DNA from: Plantago ovata | Taxonomy: Eukaryota; Streptophyta; Magnoliopsida; Lamiales; Plantaginaceae | NCBI GenBank assembly: GCA_028274465.1 | Contig: CM051458.1 | Coordinates: 36,680,744 to 36,744,743 of the forward strand | Direction: 5' to 3' | DNA length: 64,000 nucleotides | Shown: positions 45,722-55,847 of the stretch, one piece after another | Layout of the letters: each line of letters starts with the position of its first letter | Position numbering within the stretch: position 1 is the stretch's first letter | Translations under genes and position numbers: made by a program | The notes under the pieces: model-generated | The model's database searches: none | The model's input: only the letters and a program-made list of their open reading frames with translations | What the model was told of the DNA's origin: nothing

Positions 45722-48700
45722 ATGGTGGTGCACAAAAAGTTTGATATCCGGTTCCTCTTTGGTGATCTTAACTACACAATCACCAACATCGACCAAAAGA
45801 GGTACTCTTTTAACCGAATGCTTGATGATGTGAATAGATATATGTTAGAAAGGATACCAACTGAGGGCTCTCTGTTTTTTAACATGATGGCTGAATGTGA
45901 GGATGGTTCAACAATAGATGTTCAGAGTGATGGTTCTGTTAATATGATGTTTGAAAAAAACATGAAAAATAAGGAAATTGAAGTGCACTTGACACTAGAT
46001 GATGTTATTCCACTTGCTCAGCACACACCTACAGGTAAGTGTAAAAAAAAGAAAGGTGCTTCTAGTTCTACACTTGATGATGTTGATTATGATTTTGAAG
46101 TTCCTTTGTCTGAACCACAACCACCTAGGAGGAGATTGTTTAGGCAAAGGGGAAACAAACCTATACCTCCAAAGCCAAAAAGATTCCCTAAAAATCCTGC
46201 TGATGTGATTGACTTGACAGAGGAAGAAATCCCACCTCAAACACAAGCTACTCAACCTACTCAAGAACCAAATCAGTCCCCTTTACACATGCCTAATACC
46301 CCCAAATCTCCTGAACCCCAGCCAATAAATGAGACAGAAAACACATCCCCCTATATACCTCAATTCACAACTCCAACTCCAGTAAAGAATAACCCCATGA
46401 CTGAGAATGAGGTGGAGAGGATTGATTTTGAGGGACTACTTAGGACTGTACTGGAGATGAATGATCCAGTGAGAGAGAATGAATTGTTGAATGAGGAGGA
46501 GCAGGCAGGGGAGAGAGTTGTTGAGGAGCAGGCAGGGGAGAGAGTTGTTGAGGAGCAGGCAGGGGAGAGTATTGTTGAGGAGCAGGCAGGGGAGAAAATT
46601 GTTGAGGAGGAAGCAAGAGAGAGTGTTGTTGAGGAGCCTGCCATGACTGGAAATAATAACAAGGAGGATTTTGTGGTTGAGGTTGAGGATTGGCATGATG
46701 ATATTGATGATTTTGTGGTTGAAGATCATGATGATAGTGATGATAGTGATGATAGCTTGTATGCTGGAGGTGATATGCTTGAGTCTGCTAGTGAGGAAGA
46801 TAACCAGTTACCCCCTATAATTGAGATGGATGAAGATGCAATAGATGACTTGGTGGATGCAGATGAGGTAGGAATTGATTGGGAGTGTAGACCCCCTGAC
46901 ACTGTGGTAGATGAAGAGGAAGATATAGCTGTTGGTCACAAGAAAGATGAGGGGTCAGATTCTGATGATGATGATACCCCACCAAATGATGAGGAAGATG
47001 GTGGACAAGCTGAGGAGAATGCACCTGATTTTGTGGCAGAAACAGATAAGGGTGATGACATTGGTTAATTGAGTGATCATGATATTGAAATTAATGAGAC
47101 AGGTTTTGTAGGAGATGAGTTTGAGGATAATCAAGAACATGTTGGTGAGGACTTTAAGGTTGGCCAAATGTTTACTTGTGTGGCTGAACTAAGGAGCAAA
47201 ATGAAAGATTTTGTGATCAAGAGAGGCTTCACAATTGCCTTTAGAAAGAATGAGAAGACCAGGTATTAGTTTCATGCTAAGTTCACTTTCTGTTACATAC
47301 TTTCTCTTACACTTTTCTTTCTGTTACATACTTTCTCTTACACTTTGTTCTTGCTTTCATGCTTTCAGGTACACAGCTTATTGTGCTGCAAAAAGGAAAG
47401 GTTGCCCCTGGTATATTCATGCCAGTGCATTAGATGATAGCCAGACCTTGATGATCAAGGTTTATGAACCTACACACAGATGTGTTAGAAAGGTTGATGT
47501 CAAGCAAGCAGATTCAAACTGGTTGGCCAAGAAATTTGTTGAACAACTTAAAGAGCACCCTAATCAAAGTGCCAAAAAACTTGAGAGGTGGATCAACAAG
47601 AAGATAGGAGTGATTGTTCCCCATATGAAAGTGTGGAGAGCCAGAGAGAAAGCCATGGCAATCATGGGAGGTAACCCTGAAGAAGCTTTCAAACTCATGC
47701 CCAAGTATAGGGAGATGGTGATCAGGACCAATCCGGGGTCCATTGTTGAATTGGATGTTACTCCAGACATTGAGAGGCCTCCATTGTTTAAGAGGTTGTT
47801 CTGTGGTTTGAATGGGCTGAAGCAAGGCTTCATGGCAGGGTGTTCTCCCTTCCTTTTCTTCGACGGGTGCCACTTGAAAGGGAAGTATGGTGGAGTACTA
47901 CTCAGTGCTGTGTCAACAGATGCAAATTATGGATTATTTCCAGTAGCATGGGCTGTTGTTGAGTCTGAATGCAAAGAATCCTGGGGTTTCTTCCTGCACT
48001 GTTTGGAGATGTTTGTGGGACCTTGGGACTCAGAGAAGCATTGGCATTTTATGGCAGACAGATGCAAGGTATGATGTTATTTGAACTAGTTTTTTACTTT
48101 ACAAAGATTTAAGTTATTTGAACTATTTTTTACTTTATTTGAATTGTTTGTAGGGTTTGGTTTCTGTGATTGAGGAGAATGCACCACATGTCTACAATAG
48201 GAGGTGTGCTAAACATATATATGATAACTTCAAGCTCAAATGGGGCAGCATACTCCTCAGGAAATTCTACTGGCAAGCTGCAACTGCTTTCACAGCTTAT
48301 GGGCATAACAAGGCAATGGGCAAGATAAGGCAAATCAGTGAACAAGCCTATGCTTACTTGAATGACATTCCACTAACAGAATGGGCCAGACATTCATTTG
48401 ATCCTACACCCAAGATTGATCATTGCACTAATAACCTTAGTGAATGCTTCAATTCATGGGTGCTGCCACTAAGGGCCTACTCTGTTCTAAGCTTAATGGA
48501 GGTAATACTAGTACCCTTCTTTACATTAAATGTTCTCTTGGCATGTATACACATCCTGTTAATCCATGTTTTTTATTATTTTTATTTGCAATATGTATAG
48601 GAACTTAGAGGACAGGTTATGAGAAGAGTTGTGCTTAGAAAGAAGCTTGGTTATAAATGTTCAACTAGTTTGATGCCTAGAGCATTGGCTAAGTTAAATG

Positions 48701-49569
48701 AGACCTTTGCACAATCTAGGAGGCTTCTGTTGAAATCAGAATCAGGTCCTATCTATGAGATTGAAGACTATAATTTCACCTTTATAGTGAACATGGAAGA
48801 TAGGACTTGCAATTGCAATAGATGGGATATAACTGGGATCCCTTGTAGACATGCTTGGGTGGCAATTACACACAACAGGGATGAAGCTGAGAACTTTGTC
48901 AGTTATAACCACACAAAGGAGGCTTACTTGAGGGCCTATGATTTCACAGTGTCATTGAAGCCAGTCCCAGATCACAGGTTCTGGCCTAGCAATCTTACTC
49001 AGGACACATGCTCCCCACCTGTTATTGAGAAGAAACCTGGGAGGCCCAAGAAGACTAGGATAAGACACCCATCAGAGGTCCCAAAATCTAAGACTCCACT
49101 GCACTTTCAAAGGAAACCAAAGAAGTGTAGCATATGTGGTGAGGTAGGACACACAAAACCTAAGTGTCCAACATTGGTAAGTTTTCTGTATTATTACCTA
49201 AGTGTATTTCTCCATATTTTTGTTAATTTCAAATGCTAATACTGTGTTATATGGTTCCAGGTTAAGAGTAAGGGAAAGGCCAAAGCTACTGCCAAGACCA
49301 AAAGTAAGCCGGCAACTCAACAAGTTCCAGCTCCTAAGCATACTGTAAGTAATGTATTTTTATTGTATGTATGACTGACTATTAGTTCCAGCTCCTAAGT
49401 AATTGGCTACTGTGTGTGTGTATTTGTTGAATTTTTGCTGAAAATTGGGTGACATATGGCAGGCCACAAAAAGAGAAAGAGGAATGATGGAGAGTCATCA
49501 AGTAGCAATCTCCCAAAACCTGCAACAAGGAGCAGCAGTGGCAAGGCAAAGGGGAAAGCTAAGGCTTGA
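45722..49569 (+). CDS. MULE transposase (mudrA-like), one premature stop
   Basis: It would cut and move the element by binding its TIRs in the nucleus. A 5' UTR intron (GTATGTTATT to TTTTTTCCAG) precedes MVVHKKFDIRF at 45722. The first exon has a PB1-like N-terminal region, a 5x EEQAGERVV repeat (46494-46640) and acidic stretches. One in-frame TAA lies at 47066-47068. Introns by sequence are 47262-47368, 48069-48153, 48502-48600, 49177-49260 and about 49345-49478. Domains in order are the DNA-binding domain (GFTIAFRKNEKTR, CPWYIHASALDD), the MULE DDE domain (FFDGCHLKGKYGG, WAVVESECKESWGFFL), a SWIM finger (CNCNRWDITGIPCRHA) and a CCHC knuckle (CSICGEVGHTKPKC). All key blocks look intact apart from the stop, which is in low-complexity sequence. 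Confidence 0.88.
46494..46640 (+). repeat. 30-bp tandem repeat in the transposase gene
   Basis: About five copies of GAGGAGCAGGCAGGGGAGAG and following bases, encoding EEQAGERVV-type units. Confidence 0.9.
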
Positions 49570-49802
49570 GTTAAGGAACAATGTCTTTTGGATAAATGTC
49601 TTTTGGACCATGTCATTTTAATGTTTAATGTTGATGCTAAGTGGGATATTTCACTTCAATTACTCTAGACTACTTGCTGTTTTGTCTTTGCCATATTAAG
49701 TGACTTATTTTGGCATATGTTGCATGGATAAGTTAGCTTTTGTCATTTCAAATTGTTCAAAACAATACCATGTTACATTGATGAATGACAATGAATATTT
49801 TC

Positions 49803-50234
49803 CTACATGAATGGCTTCATTATTTGCACTAGAAGGTACATAGCTAGCAACAACAAATTTAGACAGATTAATTGCCTTATTACACTGTACTTGTCTTCTT
49901 CAGTGTTACCTCCTTTGCTCTCTTTCTGTTTAGCTTTGCCCGATCTGTTTCCTCTTGCCATTGCTGCTTCTTTGTGTTCTTGCTCTCCTACTTCCTTGTG
50001 AACTTCTTGACGACAATGTGTTGGTGGAACATACTCCCATAAAACCTTTGGTTGCAATATTTCCCTTCGCTCTGTTGGAAAGTTTTCTTGCTCATTTGTC
50101 CATTCTGACCACCCGTGAGTTGGACAATTCCAATAAAACCTCCCATCACTAGCAACGCACAACACCGTACGCTTTCGACACCTTCCATTCTTGCAACCCG
50201 GTCGAATATCACTCGAATTGCTTGTGGAGCTCAT
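49803..50234 (-). CDS. GRF-type zinc finger protein carried by the MULE
   Basis: Intact 143-residue ORF starting MSSTSNSSDIRPG. The N-terminal finger reads GCKNGRCRKRTVLCVAS, then GRFYWNCPTHGWSEW, which fits the zf-GRF layout (paired cysteines, G-R-F-Y-x-C, W at the end) of plant proteins. A Lys/Glu-rich middle (KEVGEQEHKEAAMARG) follows, then a C-terminal hydrophobic segment (LICLNLLLLAMYLLVQIM), a possible membrane anchor. It lies between the transposase stop and the right TIR, on the opposite strand and convergent. The start sits about 420 bp inside the right end, so the TIR may carry its promoter. Its role in transposition is unknown. Confidence 0.65.
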   Translation of the reverse strand: MSSTSNSSDIRPGCKNGRCRKRTVLCVASDGRFYWNCPTHGWSEWTNEQENFPTERREILQPKVLWEYVPPTHCRQEVHKEVGEQEHKEAAMARGNRSGKAKQKESKGGNTEEDKYSVIRQLICLNLLLLAMYLLVQIMKPFM

Positions 50235-51288
50235 TTGTTCTTGTGCTTGATAAAAAGTGTGAGAGAAAATAGCTGAGTTTTATGTGTTAATTATGAAGAA
50301 AAATGGAGTTTTGGGGGGTATAAATAGGCTGCAATTCAAATCCTAACGGCTAGTTTTTTTTTTCTAAGAGTCAGATTTTTAATTTTCATTTACTACCCTA
50401 CTATTAAAAATCAATTACAGATAGGTCCTCATGTGCATGTCACGTGCAAGGTAAGCCGTTTGGCTTTTTTCGGAATCTGAAATTCCGGCAGGGGTGAAAA
50501 AGACATTTCCAAGGCTTAGAGCGCAGAAAGTCAAGTCCGTGGGTTAATGTGTAATTAGGTTAATATAGCAAGGGAGGTACGCGTAATAAAACGTATAGAT
50601 GGGCTAATCTGTAATAGCGGAAAATAGCAGGGGTACCAGAAGTAATTTGCCCTTTTATTTATCTTTCAATATGTTTTCTTCTATGATTTCTATTGATTGC
50701 ATGCATAGTATGAGTAGCTAAACTTATCATTGGTGGTAGTATGTGAATTCTTAGCGAGGGAAGATAATCATGCTAATGGCTATATCGCGCATTATACTCC
50801 GTGTCATTGCTTTATTTCGTTGATCAGTTGTAACCAAAATTCTCGTATGTTGTATTGATTATTATGCACAATTGGACACTAGTCGACCATCAGACCAATT
50901 ATCTTCGTAGTGTTGAATAATTACGGAACACATTAGGACAACCGTGATTGACTAGTCAGACCAGATTATGTTCGTAGTGCTTAATACTTGCAACAGGACA
51001 CTAGATTGATTCAAATATCTCTATGCAAGACCGAGGAATTTATGCATGACTATCGACCCATTATGCTAAGAAGGACCATACTATCACCAATCTCCATTAT
51101 CTGCTAGAAACCCCCTATTGCTATCTGTCTGCTGTTTTTATATTCTAAATTAGATTTGATAAAGCTAGTTATAGTCCTGAGAGAACGACACTCGAGTCAT
51201 TCTGCTACTACACTACGGTTTTCGTTGTAGTTGTGGATTGCCTTTGGATAATTACAAATTTATTTGATTGACCTTGACACGTTCATCA

Positions 51289-51699
51289 TATATAGGCTAC
51301 GCAAAAGTGTGGGGCGGTTCGCCCGGTGTGGGGCGGTTCGCCCCAGAGAAAATCTCGCGGAATTTCGCGTTTTCGACGCGTTTTTGGATTTCTTCCCCTT
51401 TTCGGACTCGGTTGCTGACTTCTAGTGGCCTTCTAACCTCCAGATTCGACCCCTAGACTCCAAATCCTATGCGGAAACCTTCAGTACTCCAAATAGGCTT
51501 CTGGAACACCAATTCCTTGTCAACTTCAATATAATTGCCCAGAAATCCTCGATTTTCAACCAAAACCTGTAAATTAAAATCTAAAGGGAAACGTGACACT
51601 ATTTTAATAAAATGCACTAAAATATAACTAAATTAACATAGAGGATAGCTAAAATAGGTGAAAAAGACTAAATGAAAGTGTAAAATACACATTCATCAT
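51289..51699 (-). repeat. 5' LTR of element M, outer part
   Basis: TATATAGGCTACG through CATTCATCA, completing the LTR begun at 39326. Contains GC palindromes 51309-51346 beside the TATA region. It ends 84 bp upstream of the F-box ATG. Confidence 0.9.
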
Positions 51700-51783
51700 C
51701 ATCAGATCGTCCCTCTTTCCTTTACGACTCTCCTGACCTAGCCATTTTTCTCTATCTCCATTCTTCCTCTCAAAATTCTGAAA

Positions 51784-52974
51784 ATGTCTGATATTCCATC
51801 TGAGTTATATCACGGGATCCTAAGCAGGTTGTCCGTCGAGCAACTGTTGCGTCTACGATGCGTTTGTAAGACATGGAGATGCATAATCGACGATTCATGT
51901 TTTGCGAAGTTGCATTTCAATCGCCGCACAATGGACAACCCAGTTGAAGAAGACATGATGTTCACATTGGCATTTAACAGCGGTAATATTTATTCTGTCG
52001 GTTTGAAGTCCATTCGTCGTTCCAACGGTGTGATTGAGCTAACCAGAATTCAAAATATAGTATTTAATTTTTGTTTTCCTGTATCTTTGTGCCGTGGATT
52101 AGTTCTAGTTTTTGATTATCATCTTGGACAAAATTATGGGTCAATTTATAATATTTGCACTGGTGAGTTTATGCTCAAGTTACCCCCTTGTAATGCTTAC
52201 CCGAATATCTCCCCGGGAGGCAGCTCCAGTTTTGGACTAGGGTATGATAGTTCTAGTGATGACTATAAGGCAGCGAGGGTGTCTAACTTTGATGAGAAGG
52301 GGCAAATCGGCTACTGGGTTGTGACTTGGATGTACTCATTCAAATCCAAAGAATGGCACAAGATTGTAGATTCACCCAAAGTTTTTGTTCACACAAGTAT
52401 ACCTGGAGTTTTTATTAATGGGTCACTACATTGGGTTGGGGGAGAGTTAAGAGAAGGTAAAAGTCGTATAGGCACATCCATTATTGCTCTTGATCTAACA
52501 ACAGAAAAATACTTTACACTCCCTCTGCCCAAAATTGATACTTCTAATGTGTATTCCATGATATTTTGGAATGACGTTTCCTTTAGTAATGAAATTGTTG
52601 TGGGAGGATTGGAGGCATTGGATGGATGCTTATTTCTGTATGGGGCAGAGGTCAGGGACCGGGGTACATTTAGCATATGGATTTTGCAAGATTATGGAGG
52701 GGAGAACTTGTGGATTAAGTTGGTTTCACTGGAAAGAGAATACTACAACTGTGAAATGTTTATTAGTCCCGTAGCCTATTTGCAGATCGATCAGCAAGTT
52801 GTTATCCAGTTGAGAGATAGACTCGTGTGGTTTGATGTGATTGTTCAAAGATGCACAAAAGAAGTTATATTTGGTGGTTTTAATGATGCAATTTCATTTC
52901 AAGTGTTTCCCGCAAGCCTACTCAAGGACACAAACGATAGGTTTCAGTTGGAACTGAGATCCCTCCATTATTGA
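51784..52974 (+). CDS. F-box protein with F-box-associated domain
   Basis: Single-exon, intact, 396 residues, start MSDIPSELYHGILSRLSVEQ. The F-box (residues 3-45) has LSRLSVEQLLRLRCVCKTW, which would dock to SKP1 in an SCF ubiquitin ligase. The rest matches the FBA type-1 interaction region: LCRGLVLVFD, GLGYDSSSDDYKAARVSNF, VFINGSLHWVGG and IIALDLTTEKYFTLPLP. This layout is the CPR1/At3g23880-like group, whose substrates are usually unknown. Element M inserted about 80 bp before the ATG. The original upstream DNA now lies 19.4 kb away at 31794-32270, so expression probably depends on M's LTR or is reduced. A truncated paralog lies at 53660. Confidence 0.88.
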   Translation: MSDIPSELYHGILSRLSVEQLLRLRCVCKTWRCIIDDSCFAKLHFNRRTMDNPVEEDMMFTLAFNSGNIYSVGLKSIRRSNGVIELTRIQNIVFNFCFPVSLCRGLVLVFDYHLGQNYGSIYNICTGEFMLKLPPCNAYPNISPGGSSSFGLGYDSSSDDYKAARVSNFDEKGQIGYWVVTWMYSFKSKEWHKIVDSPKVFVHTSIPGVFINGSLHWVGGELREGKSRIGTSIIALDLTTEKYFTLPLPKIDTSNVYSMIFWNDVSFSNEIVVGGLEALDGCLFLYGAEVRDRGTFSIWILQDYGGENLWIKLVSLEREYYNCEMFISPVAYLQIDQQVVIQLRDRLVWFDVIVQRCTKEVIFGGFNDAISFQVFPASLLKDTNDRFQLELRSLHY

Positions 52975-53379
52975 GGATGTTATTTCTTATTAATAGCCTT
53001 TTGGCAGGAGGACGTGAAGTTTATCTTATGTTTAGGATCTGCATGATATCTGTACTCTTTGGCACTATATGTATATCTTGTGTTATCCTATGCATTAATA
53101 TTTTGTGTTATAAGCTGTTACTGCAAAAATAGTTTGTGTTATAAGCTCTTTGGTTGATCCATTCCTATTGGACCTAATGTTCTATATTTGGATCCAGAGA
53201 GTAGTCTGTCCCATATATCTTTAATAAAATAATTATTTTATCTGTCAAAATTGTGTCATTGTAATCATATAGACAGAAAAATAGGTTAAAACATCAACTT
53301 TCACAATTCGTAAAACATTTGAACTGAATCTTAAACCCACATGATATCATCTCGAAGAATTACATCAACAACCATATCT

Positions 53380-53743
53380 AACAGTGGCCTGCACAAGATC
53401 ACATAAGTTAAAAGAGAAAGCGAATTCGAAAGATAGTGCAATAGTTCCCTAAAACTAAAACGACCTATGATTTGGGTTGTACGTTATTTGGGTTGTATTC
53501 AAGTTTCGGGTTGTCTCCATTGGGCTGTAAGTTTGAAGCCCAATAAAATAAAATATACTACTAATAACATATCAGTATTCATCAGACCGTTCCTCTTTCC
53601 TTACGACTCCCGTGACCTAGCCATTTTTTATCTCCATTCTTCCTCTCAAAATTCTGAAAATGTCTGATATTCCGTTTGAGTTATATCGCGAGGTTCTGAG
53701 CAGGTTGTCCGTCGAGCAACTGCTGCGTCTACGATTGAATTGA
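53380..53743 (+). pseudogene. Truncated tandem F-box copy with its upstream region
   Basis: 53380-53659 matches the promoter and leader of the F-box gene. 53660-53743 encodes MSDIPFELYREVLSRLSVEQ and LLRLRLN, then a stop. Homology ends abruptly after LLRLR. It lacks the MITE and element M, so it preserves the empty sites of both. Too short to be a functional F-box. Confidence 0.85.
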
Positions 53744-55847
53744 TATTCTAAAGTCTAAGGTGAAACAAAATGGCATCTCTATCATATTGATTGTATAATT
53801 AATTAATTAGACATTCACATGAGCTAATTAATAAATTAAATAATTTATCATGAATTAGACCTTCAAATGAGCTAATTAATCAATTAAATAATTTACATGA
53901 TCAATTTATTACTAGTATTATTTATAAAATGGAATTACTTGATGAACAACACTTGGACATTTCAGGGCCATTTTCATCTCATTCAGGCCCAACGTGTTTA
54001 GTATAATTCCAATAGGCAGGCCCATTTTCATCTCATTCACGGCCCATCACCATACAATGGAGATAATAATGTTGTAAATGGCTTTTGTTCAATTTTTAAT
54101 TTTCGGTTTTATTTATTTATTTTTTGTGTGGAAAGACTTTTTCATGATGAGTATTGTATATTGTTTTTATTTATTTATTTATCCACGAATTTTTGTAAAA
54201 GTCAAGCATGACCAAAATACAATGGTTATTACCAAGTAAACTGACAAATGTCACATGTGAATAGGTGGATGATGAATTGATGAGTTTCATGTGTGTTAAA
54301 CCGTTATCCAGACCCAAGTTGGACATATGTTACTTTAATCGAATAAATAAGAGTAAGAAATTTAAACCCGACCTATATAATTGATTATGGACTATGTTGA
54401 TTGAGGACAACCTAAGTTGGATATATATGTTGCTTTGGAACTATTTTCCCCTTGACACCCATCCCTAAACCCTAAACCCCAAACATCAACGACCATTGAA
54501 TTTATTTTCTAGAGTGACATAAGTGAGTGTTTTTATCATATTGAATGCGCGATTAATTAGAATTTTTAGATGTGATCATTGATAACAATTTAAATAACCG
54601 ATTTCATGCACCGCTAATTAACAAATCATATACTTCATAAGAATAGTATATTACCCCTAAAAACAAATAAGAATAGTATATTACATTTGATAGAATGGTA
54701 TAATTTCATGAACCGCTAATGAAACACGCGATTCAGTACTCAATTGAGTGACCAGATAGATCATGAACCCCAAACCTAAACCCTAAACCCCTACACCCTA
54801 AACCCTAAACCCCTACACCGTAAACCCTAAACCCTAAGTGAAGTTAGACTTATTAGACTTCTTGATGAGCTCATTATTAATTAAATTAAACAACGAAAAT
54901 AATCAATTTATTAAATTTTATTCCGTTTAAATTTACACTAAAAAATAATAATATAGTTTGAATTGCACTAAGGTTAATTATAGCCAAAACAAAATCAGCG
55001 TATATATTATATATATACTATCATCGATTTAAATCCCTCGTAACTTCTACATGTATCATTAAGGTTTTCAGTTGTAATTTAAAATTTTGGGAGTCCGCCT
55101 ATTATTTAGAGTTGGATTTTGTCAAATTGATAGTTGAAACCGTCAAAGCAGTCTTCGCGCTCAACTTGGGTTTTTTTTTATGGGTTTCCAGAGATTCAAA
55201 TCTCGGTAAAGACCTTCCCAGATCTCTTGAGCTCATTTTACATCCTTCGATCGTAAGCCTTGGAGGTTGCCGCGCGCATCGTTCATTCCAAAAATTCAGA
55301 TTTAGCAAGGTATTACTTGTTCCTTTCTGGTATATATATAGGTTTCCCTAATAATTGTCGATGTTGATTGCATTTATGAACGTGACAGAATTTTCCCCTC
55401 CATACTAATACTCAGAGATGCAACTTTATCCTTTAGATCATTAGTAATTAGGTTTCTCAATATTCCTTCATCGTTCGAGTTGATTGTTTACAAAATTATG
55501 AGACGTTTTTGTTATGTGATGTTTTAATTTTGATCCACGAGACTGATTTATGTCTTGTTTCATATTTGGATCGGTTCATCCGTCAGTGTTACTATGTGCT
55601 TTTGGACTGCAGCATCCTATGTCACGATGCTCTTGTTATTTTGATTTCTCTAGTTATTTGGGGAATCACTGAGGCCATCTTTAATATATTGTGACTCTAT
55701 ATGCAGCATGGCATTATGTAAACTATTTAGAAACTTATTAAATTGCTTACCAGTTTAATGCAGATGTGTTAGTTGATTTATTTTTTTTTAATTTGAAACG
55801 ACAGATGTGTTAGTTGATAAACTTGTAATGTTTCCTTAGGTAAAATA
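53744..55847. other. AT-rich intergenic DNA
   Basis: Contains repeated AT-rich motifs (TTAATTAATTAGAC and GAGCTAATTAAT near 53785-53900) shared with 22171-22250. Also holds telomere-like repeats (next entry), and from about 55110 a likely 5' UTR or leader exon of the following gene with introns. No other gene is seen. Confidence 0.5.
54462..54837 (+). repeat. Interstitial CCCTAAA repeats
   Basis: Two short blocks, 54462-54484 and 54766-54837, of CCCTAAA and variants (CCCTACACCCTAAAC), the Arabidopsis-type telomere unit. Too short and degenerate for a chromosome end. Confidence 0.85.

Larger units (their letters stand above)
45117..50652 (+). mobile_element. Large MULE transposon with two genes
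   Basis: Perfect 9-bp target duplication TTTTATTTA at 45108-45116 and 50653-50661. The uninterrupted LTR of element P at 40808-40830 shows the empty site. The ends GACTTAATTACTTTTGATAC and inverted GGGCAAATTACTTCTGGTAC extend as long, imperfect TIRs. It carries a transposase gene and, convergently, a small zinc-finger gene, a layout comparable to MuDR. Confidence 0.93.
40190..51288 (+). mobile_element. Gag-only gypsy element P (TR-GAG-like)
   Basis: TSD TATAT at 40185-40189 and 51289-51293. 5' LTR 40190-41449, primer site 41452-41470, one gag ORF, a non-coding tail, a purine tract (GGTTCGGTTTGGGGAGTT) and a 3' LTR from 44483, which is split by a MULE. Excluding the MULE it is about 5.6 kb with no protease, RT or integrase. 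This matches the described TR-GAG type of non-autonomous element. Confidence 0.9.
44483..51288 (+). repeat. 3' LTR of element P, split by the MULE
   Basis: LTR sequence 44483-45116 and 50662-51288, about 1,261 bp together, with the MULE and its duplicated 9 bp between. GC palindromes at 44836-44876 again precede CCTATATATAG. Confidence 0.9.
32271..51699 (-). mobile_element. Gypsy (Athila/Tat-type) element M, interrupted by element P
   Basis: Target duplication TCATC at 32266-32270 and 51700-51704. M's own sequence is 32271-40189 plus about 51294-51699. It lies on the minus strand: 5' LTR on the right, primer site, gag-protease, then a long non-coding part, then the 3' LTR. RT, RNase H and integrase are absent, so it needs enzymes from elsewhere. 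Both LTRs are 1,270 bp after removing P. Confidence 0.9.

Noticed and set aside
54766-54837. A true telomere end
   Set aside because: Only about ten degenerate units, with genes on both sides.
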